Shown: positions 21,012 through 31,210 of the stretch, piece by piece | Layout: each line of letters begins with the position of its first letter | Numbering within the stretch: the stretch's first letter is position 1 | Assembly (NCBI GenBank): GCA_022059125.1 | Contig: JAEUWY010000006.1 | Span: 2,914,001-2,978,000 of the forward strand | Source of the DNA: Corynespora cassiicola | Taxonomy: Eukaryota > Ascomycota > Dothideomycetes > Pleosporales > Corynesporascaceae | Reading direction: 5' to 3' | Length of the DNA: 64,000 nucleotides | Made by a program: the position numbers and the translations under genes | The notes under the pieces: model-generated | The model's database searches: none | Told to the model about the DNA's origin: nothing | What the model saw: only the letters and a program-made list of their open reading frames with translations

Positions 21012-21338
21012 CTACATCGTTAACCCATACCGTGATAGAGTAGGTGTCGACTCCCCGCTATCGTCTTGGAACATGATGGTTTCTGTAGGCGGGGTCGATC
21101 CGGTGTAAATGGATTCATGGAAGTAACAAGTGTTATCAGAACAGTACTGTCCTGCGTCGCAATAAGACCCAATGCCGGAGTCACAACAGTAAGATCCGGC
21201 AGGCATGCAGTAGAGCTCGTCAAAGATTTCTTCACCGTCGCTGCAAGTATCGCGACGTCGGAACGGATTCAAATTTGACATTGCATTAACCACGGAAAGG
21301 GCAATGGAGAGAAACGAGATGATGATAGCGTAACGCAT
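21012..21338 (-). CDS. small secreted cysteine-rich protein
   Basis: 108 aa from ATG 21338, chosen because it opens a signal peptide (MRYAIIISFLSIALSVVNA); the in-frame ATG at 21449 would bury it. The mature part starts with a basic RRR motif (possible Kex2-like site, NPFRRRDTC) and has seven Cys in about 40 residues (DTC, ELYC, SYCC, SYC, QYC, NTC), then a Ser/Thr-rich tail. Size, secretion signal and Cys density are those of fungal effector-like or surface proteins, but I recognise no family and no function is shown. The neighbour at 17514-20572 is also a Cys-rich secretory protein. Confidence 0.65.
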   Translation of the reverse strand: MRYAIIISFLSIALSVVNAMSNLNPFRRRDTCSDGEEIFDELYCMPAGSYCCDSGIGSYCDAGQYCSDNTCYFHESIYTGSTPPTETIMFQDDSGESTPTLSRYGLTM

Positions 21339-21784
21339 AATGGGGGCTGTAGGTTCTTCGAAAAGTAAGAAGAAAATGGAGTAGAAGTCAATTGAGTCTG
21401 TTGAAATGCAAGTATCTTGTGAGGAATCATTCATACGTTTAGGCTTCATATACGTGGCCTGCCACCTAGACGATTCCCACTATTAGCTCGCATCACAGGT
21501 AACAAATTGATACACAATTTCAGTATGGGACCAAAAGAGTCTAGTGGCAATGATAGCTAGATCCAAAGCCTTTCTGACCACTATGCTTGGAACAAGGCTT
21601 GAGCTATGTGTAGATCTAGATCGAAAGAATATGGGACTGAGTTCAAGATCAAAGGGTGCGGGGTCAATGCATGCCACTGGCCAATCCAGCCTGAACACAA
21701 AAAACAGCAGCCAAGCTCAAAGTTACAGCGCCACACCCAGAAGTTTTAAGTGTACACAGCCTCAAAAACAGTCATTTTTTTCTT
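21339..21784. other. intergenic, promoter side of the small secreted protein
   Basis: No gene recognised. It ends where the repeat shared with 16325-16725 begins. Confidence 0.35.
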
Positions 21785-22720
21785 GACAGTTTTTGCGGGA
21801 CGGCTTAGAGAAGCCACACTATGCGCAGCTGTATCTAGATCATGCAAGATATCCCAAGCCAGGATGTTTGCTCAGCGCGACTACTGCATACAACCTCCTG
21901 TGGGGACATCGTAGGGTTGCAACCAAGTTTATAGTCAGTCGCAAGAACCATGGAATCAATTGTGTTCAGCTAGTGCAGCTGACGTATGTGATAAGCGAAC
22001 GGACTAGATGATTGAATGGGCCAGACAACGGACGGGCCACCTTTGCCAAGACCAGCCGGTCGCACACCCACCGCCAGCTTAGTCGGGATTGCTCAAAGGC
22101 ATAGACGAAGTGGACCGGAGCTGAAGAGTAGTTCTACCAACCTCGTGTACGGGTGCGCAAGTCATACCCTGTCATGCCGCAGCAGCTGCCGCGAAGGCGC
22201 TCTTGTTCGCTTGAGAGCGCAACACTAACTTGGCGCTTTTCCCGAACTGATGAATAGCTTCTTATCTTTCGACTCCATCGCGAATTAGCAATGAGTGACT
22301 TCAGTCTCCTGCATGGTTCTCGGTGTTTTAGACTTCCTTCCAGTACCCCTCAGTGTAGGAGGTGTTGGTGTGCGAATCTCCACCTGGAGCTTTGACAACA
22401 ACATCCCTTCTGGATCGTTTGGGACCATTTCAGCAGCTCCGGGGCTAGGGCAGCTATATTGCTCTCGCCTTTTTCTCAATGCAGTCAGCGTGACTGCCTG
22501 CCAGGGTTTGGATCTCATTCAAGTCTGTCTACTCCAACGGGGTGGGACATGCAACATCGAGCGGCTGAAAGGGATATGACGATCGAAGACGCATGCAAAG
22601 GCTAGCGATCTTCTGAAACATAAGTGAATTGCGGTCCTCTTGGCCGTTCAGAAGGAGCATTCAGTAGCTGCCTGCAGCTTGGAGGTCTCGGTAAAATTGG
22701 CTTGTCTGTTGTCTGACTTA
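21785..22720 (-). mobile_element. relic of a pogo-like transposon with flanking repeat
   Basis: 21785-22200 pairs with 16325-16725. Beyond it, minus-strand fragments of a transposase can be read: VPNDPEGMLLSKLQVEIRTPTPP (22285-22450), and, in another frame near 22540-22640, remnants like NSLMFQKIASLCMRL and PFQPLDVAC, corresponding to the catalytic region. An end-like motif (TGACGTATGTGATAAGCGAACGG) lies near 21980-22002. Many frame breaks; long dead. Confidence 0.7.
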
Positions 22721-24195
22721 TTCGCTCATTACGCATACCACAGGCGATTTAGAACAAAGCCAGCACATTTTGCTCAGAGATGAGGGGAGCGGCCGCGACG
22801 TGTGGCTAAGCTTTCCCAAGCCAGCCTTGGCGCGGCCAAGTCACATGTCAGCCGCCTCGCCATCCCTCACCGCTTGAAACACACATGGCAGCATGCCAAC
22901 GGCGCGCAAGACACCTTTTTTGCACTGGGGTTTTCAGGGCTCCCACCAGGCTTGTTGTCGCGGCCGTGCCAGTGCCTGCGCAGGCGGAGACGGAAACAAA
23001 GGCGAGGCTACCCCCCACGGCGCTGTACGCCGCTCAACAAGCTGGACCCACGGATCTAGACCGCTGGATGGGAGCCGGGGGGATTCCTGCGGCCTCGGAA
23101 TGTTGGCCGCCCAAGACACAGCCGATTCAGCGTGCAGCAGACATGTCCGATGAGCCTCGCTGGCCTGGGTTGATGGTCAAGAACAGAGTATCGGCTTGCG
23201 CGTCAGATTATGCCCGCCGGTGAATTCACAGCATCACAGCGGTTAGGACTGCCATGGCCAGTCAAGGTTCGATGTCGGGCGGACCGAATGCAGCACCAAC
23301 ACGAGAAGGGCGCGCTGGAACAAGGACGGCCTCTGCGCCATGAATGAGCAGAATGAGCAAATGCTTGCCCATCACCCTGCGCGGCGGCTTTGTTCCCAGG
23401 CGCGATGTGCTTGCGAGCTGCGACACGGCACCGCAGACAATGGCTCCAACATTGCCAGGCATCGGCGGGCCAGCCAATGGCTCCAGCACCACGCGCTTAT
23501 CATGCCCTGCCACTTCACATACCAAGCCCTGGGGGGGGCCACCTCGTGGGCTGGTGGTGGTCTTCGGTCCCATGGCCTGGCCGCCCAATCAGATTGCTGC
23601 CCCGACAGTGTGGCCCGAAAGAGTGAATGAGACCTACTCGAGTCCTTGCACCTTCACCGTGAACGCCCGTCGGACATTTCAGCATTACCACCCACCTCTA
23701 TCATATCTTTTAAGACGCTCCTATCCCGCGGCAGCCTGGGTCCCGTTTCAAACGCCTTTTTTCCCCTCTCCAAACAAGAGTGCCGCCCGCCGAAACATCA
23801 ACACCCGTCTCGAGACCCGTTTCTTCCATTTAGCCTGTGTCGTACAGCCGCCTCTTTTGGGACCCTGCCCCGTGCCGTTCTACTGCCTGGCTCTCCGCTA
23901 AACAAGCGTGGCGTTCGTCGTGCCAGGTCTTACTGTATGTGCATACCACAAACACTTAAGGGCTGGAACCACCCACCCTTGGGCCTTCAAGCTTCGATGC
24001 CGACTTTGCTCTGACACACTTTGCAGTACATCCATCAACCCCGGTGGCTGTTGACATCTTGCTCGAGCGTGTCTGCAGTCTTCGTACTCGTTTGCGCTGC
24101 TTGTCAACGGCCGTCCACCCCCGCTGTGCGTACGTGCAGCAAGGGTCCAGATCGCGCGATCCGCAACAGGGTTGTCATTGGCTCGTGCCTGGATA
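22721..24195. other. GC-rich upstream region of the AIM6-like gene
   Basis: About 1.4 kb of GC-rich sequence with several open but unconvincing frames on both strands. The last 500 bp is pyrimidine-rich, as in fungal promoters and 5' UTRs. No domain could be recognised in any frame. Confidence 0.4.
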
Positions 24196-25782
24196 ATGGC
24201 TCCTCTTCCACCAGCGGGCAGATCCTCCACCGCCAAACCACTCAACGATGACTTCGACTCGTCTGAACTCGACACTCTCTTGAGATTCGTGCCTGGCGTA
24301 TCGTTACGGGACCTGGAGCATGGATCCGAGACCTTTCAGCACGCGGAGCTGAGGTCGGACATCAGCTTCGTTCCGTGGTTACTCATGCTAGTCAGGCGCC
24401 GGCGCAATGGAGCCTCGAGGGAGTCGGAGCAGGTCCATGACTCTATCAAGCTGCCCATGGAGGACGAGAAGGATGGGCGGCGAAAGTTGATCTGGAGGAG
24501 ATATGCGACGAGGGCGGCGTTGTGGATGCCAATAGCGGTGCTCTGTTTCTTGTAAGTCTTGTCTTCGTTCCGACGTGTTCCGGCTGGCTGCACGTGGTCA
24601 GCCGATTGCGCGACTGACTGCCAACGCCAACGCCGCCAGCGGCAGCGGCGCAGCCGCACCGAGATTCCAGCAGCAATGCTGCCTGTAGAAAAGTGTACTG
24701 ACTGGTTCAGCGGCCTGGTCCACTTGTTCAACGTCTTCCTCCTATACGTTCCGCTATTATTGGACAATTACAGCCCATCTTACCCGACATGGCCCCAGCC
24801 GGGCGATGTGCCCAGCCCAGGGCAGGACCCTCCCTCGAACATCACCCAGAACATGCAACCTATACCGTGCCACTCTCACAACGACTACTGGCGTCAGATT
24901 CCCCTGTATGAGGCCCTGCACTATGGCTGCACTGGCGTCGAGGCCGATGTATGGCTTTTCGACAACGACCTCTACGTCGGCCACAGCACCAACGACCTGA
25001 CTCGTGACAAGACCTTTCAGTCCATGTACATCGACCCCCTAGTCAAGATGTTAGACCAACAAAACACCCCCAGCGAATTTACAACACTATCCAATAATAC
25101 CACCAGCGGCCCCAAGAACGGCATCTTCCAGCTAGCTCCCACCCAAACCCTCGTCCTCCTCGTCGACTTCAAAAACTCGGGCCCCGCCATCCTCCCCTTT
25201 GTCCACTCCCAGCTCTCCCCTCTCCGCGACCGCGGCTACCTCTCCTTCTACGACGGCCACACCACGCACTCGCGCCCCATCACCGTCGTCGCCACCGGAA
25301 ACGCCCCCTTCAACCTCCTCACCGCAAACACAGCCTACCGCGACATCTTCTTCGACGCGCCCCTAGACCGCCTCTACGAGCCTCCATCCCCGCCACACCC
25401 AGACTTCAACGACCAACTCCCCGGCCCGCCCCTCCTCTCTCCGCGCGACGGCCAAGGCACCGTAGGCACGACCCCAGACTCCGTCTTCGACGCGTCCAAC
25501 TCGTACTACGCCTCCGTCTCGTTTCGCGCGTCGATTGGGTATTTGTGGCGCGGGAGGTTGTCCGCGGCGCAGCTTGAGCGCATCAGGGGGCAGGTGCGGG
25601 GTGCGCGGGCCAGGGGATTGAAGGCGAGGTATTGGAGTACGCCCGCTTGGCCGGTGGGGTTGAGGAATCATGTGTGGGAGGTGCTGGTCAGGGAGGGGGC
25701 GGATGTTTTGAATGGGGATGAGTTAGTGGAGATTACGAGGGTGGATTGGAGGGAAAGGAGGCATGGGGGGGTTATGGGGTAG
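24196..25782 (+). CDS. AIM6-like PLC-type phosphodiesterase family protein
   Basis: Two exons, 24196-24551 and 24711-25782, joined by a 159-nt intron (GTAAGT, branch TACTGAC, acceptor GGTTCAG); about 475 aa. ATG 24196 is preferred; one more in-frame ATG lies at 24172. The cytosolic N-terminus (MAPLPPAGRSS...) is followed by a membrane segment that spans the splice site (ALWMPIAVLCFF then LFNVFLLYVPLLL), then the PI-PLC-like TIM barrel: CHSHNDYWRQIPLYEAL, GCTGVEADVW, DLYVGH, LVLLVDFKN and a C-terminal YWSTPAWP...GADVLNGD. These match the 'altered inheritance of mitochondria 6' family, whose substrate is not established. The His, Glu and Asp of the barrel are present. High GC and clean introns show a normal host gene. 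Confidence 0.85.
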
Positions 25783-26492
25783 GCTGGGGAAGGGGTCATG
25801 ATGGCGTTTTTTTTTGGATTGATTGGTTGGTTGGTTTGTTGATACCCAGGATGTGTGGTGCATTCTTTTCCTGATCTATTTTTCCTTCTGTCTCGTGGAG
25901 TTGGATCGTGGCGGAATACAGCATTTGGAGTGTTTTGCTGGACTGTATGTAGACACGGGTCGAGGACTGTAGAGTTGGATCATGTCGACGGGAGAGCATG
26001 CATCACTAGATTTAGACTGGAGTAGAGTTACCATATACTCTCCATGTGTTGACTTTTGCGTGAGATAGACTTTGAGAGTATGTAGAAGAGTGCAAAAGAG
26101 TCGAGGTGATGAGGTTTCTTTCAGCAGGGCCCCGATACGTATACGTGATGCTCATCTGGCATAATGATCCTGCGCGAGCCAAAGCCATTACTGTGGATTC
26201 TAGTGCAATCCTTGACACTTGAAGCCATGGAATAAGCGAAATTGCGCGATGGAGATGTATTTATTCAGGATCTGTTAGAGAATCTTTATGGGAGATGTTT
26301 GGTTGGCTGAGTCCATGGCAGTATAGAAGTGCATGCTAGGTCAATACTTCTGTACGAAGGCGTTTTTTTTTTTTGCAGTTACTGAGAAGCCTATTCAGCA
26401 TACGACCCCTAATCTAAACACTAAACAAAGATTTCGCCAGTGCAGGAACCTTCCTTAGCTCATCTCCAAAACACATCAGCTCTTATAACGTA
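25783..26492. other. intergenic, 3' flank of the AIM6-like gene
   Basis: A T run at 25806-25815 and another T run near 26366. No gene recognised. It ends at a TA (26491-26492) that flanks the next element. Confidence 0.4.
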
Positions 26493-26744
26493 ACGTACGT
26501 GATAAGCGAAATGGACAAACAAGCGAAATGAACACTTTTGCCAAGGCCTGCAACCACTACCACTCGCACGCCCTATTTCGATTGAAACTGAGTGCGGTAG
26601 GGCCCTACTCTACAGTTCCCTAGCTTTATCTAGTTGTATCCGTCTTCTTTACAAGTGCGCGTGTTATGTCCTGTCCTGCAGCAGCGGCTGCAGCGTGTCT
26701 TTGTCTGCCGGCGCTTTCCTGATCGCGCCTTGCGCTCGCCCATC

Positions 26745-27613
26745 TCCTTCTTTAGTTGTTCATCTACATCAATTTGCGCTACTACTTCGTCTGCCTCTGC
26801 CTTTGAGAGGGTTCTTCCTTCCTGGATCCGTTTCCTCTTTCGGCTTTTTCGTTGTGAGGCTGCCTTATTTGCCTCCTCAACCTCCTGGACTCGGCCCTTG
26901 AGCAACGCAGCTGAATGAGCCATCATCTCAGCGCCCTTTTTAAGCTGATCAAGGGCTTCGATGATAGAAGCAGGCGATGAGCTTCTGTGTCTTCTAACTC
27001 TATCCCGGATCAGCGATGATTGAGCCTCAATCTCCTGCAGAGTGCTTGGTGTTTTGGGTGTCCATTTGCCAGAACTTTGGGGGTGTAAGAGTTATCGTAT
27101 TGTCAAGGCGGGATCTAAGACTAAGTAGTGACGCTAGCTAGTCATGTGCATCGGTCACATGACCATTGCCTTCCTCGCCCATCTTGACACCATTCAGTAG
27201 CGCCCGGCACAGGAGGCGTTGGCGTACGCGGCTTCACTTGAAGCTTTGATAGCACTGCCTCTGGATCGTGTGGGACGATACCAGCTGCTCGGAGGCTCAA
27301 GGACTCGTTGAACAACAGCCTCTTGCTCATGCTTTGTAAGCCGAGATAAATTGGGATGGCAATCGCGTCGTGAAGTGATTCCAGCGCGTCTGTTATGAAG
27401 AGTGGAAGGACAGACGTTGTACACGGCAGCAGCGCGTCGCAAGCTCAAAGAGGGATTGGTTTTCAATGCTCGAAGAGCCTTGATGATGTTTTCTTCACGA
27501 GTAGATGATGGCTGTTCCTGGCGTGGTGGCATTGAACATACAGTGGGGGATGTTGTAGGTCTTGGCAAAAGTGTTCATTTCGCTTGTCTGTCCATTTCGC
27601 TTATCACGCACGT
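26745..27613 (-). repeat. left arm of an 869-bp inverted repeat
   Basis: Reverse complement of 30342-31210; equal length, and identical wherever I compared it, including a 124-aa and a 62-aa frame repeated without change and the nested solo LTR. Confidence 0.9.
27067..27189 (-). repeat. solo LTR (123 bp) inside the left arm
   Basis: On the minus strand it starts TGTCAAGATGG and ends TTCTGGCA. It is flanked by the 5-bp target duplication AATGG (CCATT on the plus strand at 27062-27066 and 27190-27194) and interrupts the transposase reading. Confidence 0.85.
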
Positions 27614-27658
27614 TATCACGTACGTTATATAAGTATAGTAAATAAATTTATATTATTT

Positions 27659-29878
27659 CTACTCTTTTCTAATACTAGTAGTTTTAATAAAGCGATAGAC
27701 TTCTTTGTCAGTTTTATTTACAGCATAGTTTAGAATATTAAATGTACTAGGTAATATTACTTGAGCAACAGCTTGCCATGTCTCACCAAGCAGTGTATGT
27801 GAAGTCTTATCCAGAAAAACACCAACCGCAATAATAAGTAAAACAAAGTGAACAGATAAAAGCGCTATTACAGTAATAAAGTAGGTCCATTTTGTTGGAA
27901 TATTTACTGCTGATGTTAACATTATCTCTGCTGGCGTGTCCACTGTAAACATCGGAAGAGCCTCGTAGTATTCCATTTGCGTCAAGATAGTAAGAAGAGC
28001 CTGAAGAGCAAGCGCAGGATTGTTTGTCTCCTTTGCAGTTTGAATGAACACACTGACGTGACTCCGGTGGATGCTATAATAGCTTACCGCAATTGATCGA
28101 TATTCGTGAACGACGCTTTTGTTGTAATCCGTAGTTGGAATACTTTCGTTAAAATCCGAAGTTGGAATGCCCATGAATTCGTATATTCGGGATCCGATGC
28201 GCATTGTTTTTTCTTTGCTCTCAACTAGCTGGGAAGGTAATTCAAGGTCGAGTATGCCACGTTCTTTGACCGGGAACTGCTCATGCACAGCATTGAGCAA
28301 GCGTCGCACGTCATACGTGGCATAATCGACTTTGTCTTGGTCCCAGGATACCCTTGGCTCTGAGGGCTGATAATAACCCGTCATCTCAACTTGATAGTTC
28401 TTAAGCTCAGGGCTGGAGAAACAAATACTAATATCGACTCCGATTTCCAGAGAGTTGTAGTTAAAAGTGATAGTCTGCCACGGACCAGATGTGGAATTTT
28501 GCCAGTTGACATCGATTTCTTTTGGTAACTCATTTGGATAAAAACTGTACACTTCATTCCAGGCATCCCCACCAGTGTAATTGAATATCAGATATGACCA
28601 GGTTCCGTTGTCGGGATTAAATACGAGAGGATGCAATTCCACTGAGCGGTCGTATTCTATGAAAGAGCATATTGACATATTCCATGAAGGTTCGTTGTTA
28701 CCATCCAGGCCACAAATGATTTTTCGCCTCTGGTCAGGGATATCAGAGTAATTTAGCTTTATGAGATCGTCCGAATGCAGATCAGGGTACATGCCCCTCC
28801 AGACTATGGTGAGAATCTGTTCAATACGGTCACCATAATTAACTATTTTGTAACTCTCTACCGATGGTGCGTGACAAATCACTCTTGCATCCACGACAGT
28901 AGCGGGTCCTGAGTATTTTCGTAATGAAGTGCGTTCTTCGGTAGTGAGAAGAGGCAAATAAGCGCGTAGTGTCCTCCCTGTGTCAACAAAGTTGGAGTAA
29001 TCAGGATCTTTGTATGGGCGTCCACGATACTCTCCGAACCGGGGGTATATAAACTGTGCACTTTCCCAGGGATTAAATACACTGCTCCATACAGAATCGC
29101 TAATATCCTTCACGCCATATTTTATGTCCTTACGGCTTGTGTGGAGCACCACGTTTGCCATATTGAAGTCTCCAAGCAACAGTGTCGAAGTGAACTGAAG
29201 AGCCAGGGTGTTTAGGATAGCAGTTGTGATGATGGCGATATAAGCGAGCTGAGATCCTCGGCGAAGACATTGATAAACGTTACGTATATGTGATTGTGGG
29301 CCGTTGTTTATAGTTCGGATGACTGAGAACAGAGCGAGCTCTGCTGCAAAAACGCCGGTAGTCTCGAGAACAACAGCAGCGACGAGGGATGCAAACAAAG
29401 CCATCTGTGTCGATACTGCTACTCGTATCAGGAGGGCGGAAGCAGTGACAACCTGAGTAGTCCATTTTCGTTCCACGATTTTGATCCACAGGTCTGGCAA
29501 AGGATCGTCCTGTATTGCTAGTCTGGCTCCGTACCAAACAAAAGTGAGGCTGCTGATCGCAGCAACGGCTGCAAAGGTGCTAGCGACTACCGCTGTAATA
29601 TTGCAGGCTCCCAGCCTTTGCCAGGCGTTTCGTTTTGCTCCATATGGTGGTCGAACTCCTTCCAAGAGCTGTTCTGATTGTTCGATATTTTGGCAGACCT
29701 CGCGAGCCGAGGCTACTGGCATGATGGAATGAAGTTGGAATGAGCCTTGAGCCATTGGAGCTGCAAGGTTTAGCACACTGTCTTTGCGCGTTCTCAAGCT
29801 AGGGTGAAGTGAAAAGATAAATCGTGTCAATGCTGATTGGGGCTGAAAGCTGATAAGTAGGGAGTCGGGCATGTTCAA
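27659..29878 (-). CDS. large polytopic membrane protein, fungal, unknown function
   Basis: 739 aa in one exon from ATG 29878; ATG 29755 (MAQGSFQLHS...) is an alternative start. Hydrophobic segments: about 93-115 (NITAVVASTFAAVAAISSLTF), about 140-190 (VVTASALLIRVAV... and LFASLVAAVVLETTGVFAAEL), about 212-240 (LAYIAIITTAILNTLALQF) and one near the C-terminus (YFITVIALLSVHFVLLIIAVGVF). Between the last two lies a loop of more than 400 residues rich in N-glycosylation sequons (NYS, NMS, NGT, NYT, NST), so it is probably extracellular. I know similar uncharacterised proteins from Pezizomycotina but no function. It is uninterrupted although it sits between the two inverted transposon arms, with its stop only 45 bp from the left one. 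Confidence 0.8.
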   Translation of the reverse strand: MNMPDSLLISFQPQSALTRFIFSLHPSLRTRKDSVLNLAAPMAQGSFQLHSIMPVASAREVCQNIEQSEQLLEGVRPPYGAKRNAWQRLGACNITAVVASTFAAVAAISSLTFVWYGARLAIQDDPLPDLWIKIVERKWTTQVVTASALLIRVAVSTQMALFASLVAAVVLETTGVFAAELALFSVIRTINNGPQSHIRNVYQCLRRGSQLAYIAIITTAILNTLALQFTSTLLLGDFNMANVVLHTSRKDIKYGVKDISDSVWSSVFNPWESAQFIYPRFGEYRGRPYKDPDYSNFVDTGRTLRAYLPLLTTEERTSLRKYSGPATVVDARVICHAPSVESYKIVNYGDRIEQILTIVWRGMYPDLHSDDLIKLNYSDIPDQRRKIICGLDGNNEPSWNMSICSFIEYDRSVELHPLVFNPDNGTWSYLIFNYTGGDAWNEVYSFYPNELPKEIDVNWQNSTSGPWQTITFNYNSLEIGVDISICFSSPELKNYQVEMTGYYQPSEPRVSWDQDKVDYATYDVRRLLNAVHEQFPVKERGILDLELPSQLVESKEKTMRIGSRIYEFMGIPTSDFNESIPTTDYNKSVVHEYRSIAVSYYSIHRSHVSVFIQTAKETNNPALALQALLTILTQMEYYEALPMFTVDTPAEIMLTSAVNIPTKWTYFITVIALLSVHFVLLIIAVGVFLDKTSHTLLGETWQAVAQVILPSTFNILNYAVNKTDKEVYRFIKTTSIRKE

Positions 29879-30341
29879 ATACTCTCAGAGCGACTAATAT
29901 GTTATCTTTCTATGTGCGCTTGGGTGCCTCTTCACGATACGCTACCACTGCGTATATCCTCGATTGGGCACGCCTGCAATGATACTATAACCAGGACCAT
30001 AACATCGTACATTAGCATATAAACTAACGAATTGCGAATTGCGAACAGCCAGTGACATTGTTTAGAGAGTCAATCTCGGTGACCTAGGTTGTCTTAGCAA
30101 GCTGACAGTACTCAGCTGCGCCTGATGAGTAGCCGCCAAGCCAGTCTTTCTATTAATTCCTGGTATCAGCTCAATACTCTGTAAGTTCTTTTCATTCGCT
30201 TGCGTTGCGTTAGTCCCAACTTAATATGAGCTCTTTTGTCCGGATGATACCCTCGTCTCTACTTAGCGTCGCGACAACCTTGGTTCGCTATGCAGTAGAG
30301 GGTTGCGTTATTTTTTGCAACCTTAGCACGCCCAGTCTTTA
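29879..30341. other. promoter side of the membrane-protein gene
   Basis: AT-rich, no other gene. It ends at the TA (30340-30341) bordering the right-hand element. Confidence 0.4.
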
Positions 30342-31210
30342 ACGTGCGTGATAAGCGAAATGGACAGACAAGCGAAATGAACACTTTTGCCAAGACCTAC
30401 AACATCCCCCACTGTATGTTCAATGCCACCACGCCAGGAACAGCCATCATCTACTCGTGAAGAAAACATCATCAAGGCTCTTCGAGCATTGAAAACCAAT
30501 CCCTCTTTGAGCTTGCGACGCGCTGCTGCCGTGTACAACGTCTGTCCTTCCACTCTTCATAACAGACGCGCTGGAATCACTTCACGACGCGATTGCCATC
30601 CCAATTTATCTCGGCTTACAAAGCATGAGCAAGAGGCTGTTGTTCAACGAGTCCTTGAGCCTCCGAGCAGCTGGTATCGTCCCACACGATCCAGAGGCAG
30701 TGCTATCAAAGCTTCAAGTGAAGCCGCGTACGCCAACGCCTCCTGTGCCGGGCGCTACTGAATGGTGTCAAGATGGGCGAGGAAGGCAATGGTCATGTGA
30801 CCGATGCACATGACTAGCTAGCGTCACTACTTAGTCTTAGATCCCGCCTTGACAATACGATAACTCTTACACCCCCAAAGTTCTGGCAAATGGACACCCA
30901 AAACACCAAGCACTCTGCAGGAGATTGAGGCTCAATCATCGCTGATCCGGGATAGAGTTAGAAGACACAGAAGCTCATCGCCTGCTTCTATCATCGAAGC
31001 CCTTGATCAGCTTAAAAAGGGCGCTGAGATGATGGCTCATTCAGCTGCGTTGCTCAAGGGCCGAGTCCAGGAGGTTGAGGAGGCAAATAAGGCAGCCTCA
31101 CAACGAAAAAGCCGAAAGAGGAAACGGATCCAGGAAGGAAGAACCCTCTCAAAGGCAGAGGCAGACGAAGTAGTAGCGCAAATTGATGTAGATGAACAAC
31201 TAAAGAAGGA
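30342..31210 (+). repeat. right arm of the 869-bp inverted repeat
   Basis: Inverted copy of 26745-27613. The arms are separated by about 2.7 kb containing only the 739-aa protein gene and its flanks. Confidence 0.9.
30766..30888 (+). repeat. solo LTR (123 bp) inside the right arm
   Basis: TGTCAAGATGG...TTCTGGCA with AATGG duplicated at 30761-30765 and 30889-30893; the same insertion as 27067-27189. Confidence 0.85.

Larger units (their letters stand above)
26493..27613 (-). mobile_element. pogo-derived element lacking the catalytic core (left arm)
   Basis: 1,121 bp with inverted ends (ACGTACGTGATAAGCGAAATGG at the left; complement of ACGTGCGTGATAAGCGAAATGG at the right) and TA on both sides (26491-26492, 27614-27615). 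On the minus strand it keeps the transposase N-terminus (HTH, 27568 down), then jumps to the region after the catalytic core (GIVPHDPEAVLSKLQVKPRTPTPP), a coiled coil and the C-terminal knuckle CSRCCRTGHNTRTC. The DDE core is deleted, so it can move only with help. It carries a 123-bp solo LTR (27067-27189). Confidence 0.88.

Noticed and set aside
23235..23290. tRNA-like text (GGTTAGGA...GGTTCGAT...)
   Set aside because: Spacing is too short for an anticodon arm and no acceptor stem pairs.
22802..23901. Several 80-185-codon frames on both strands before the AIM6-like gene
   Set aside because: GC-rich sequence opens all frames by chance; no motif, and composition fits a promoter and 5' UTR.
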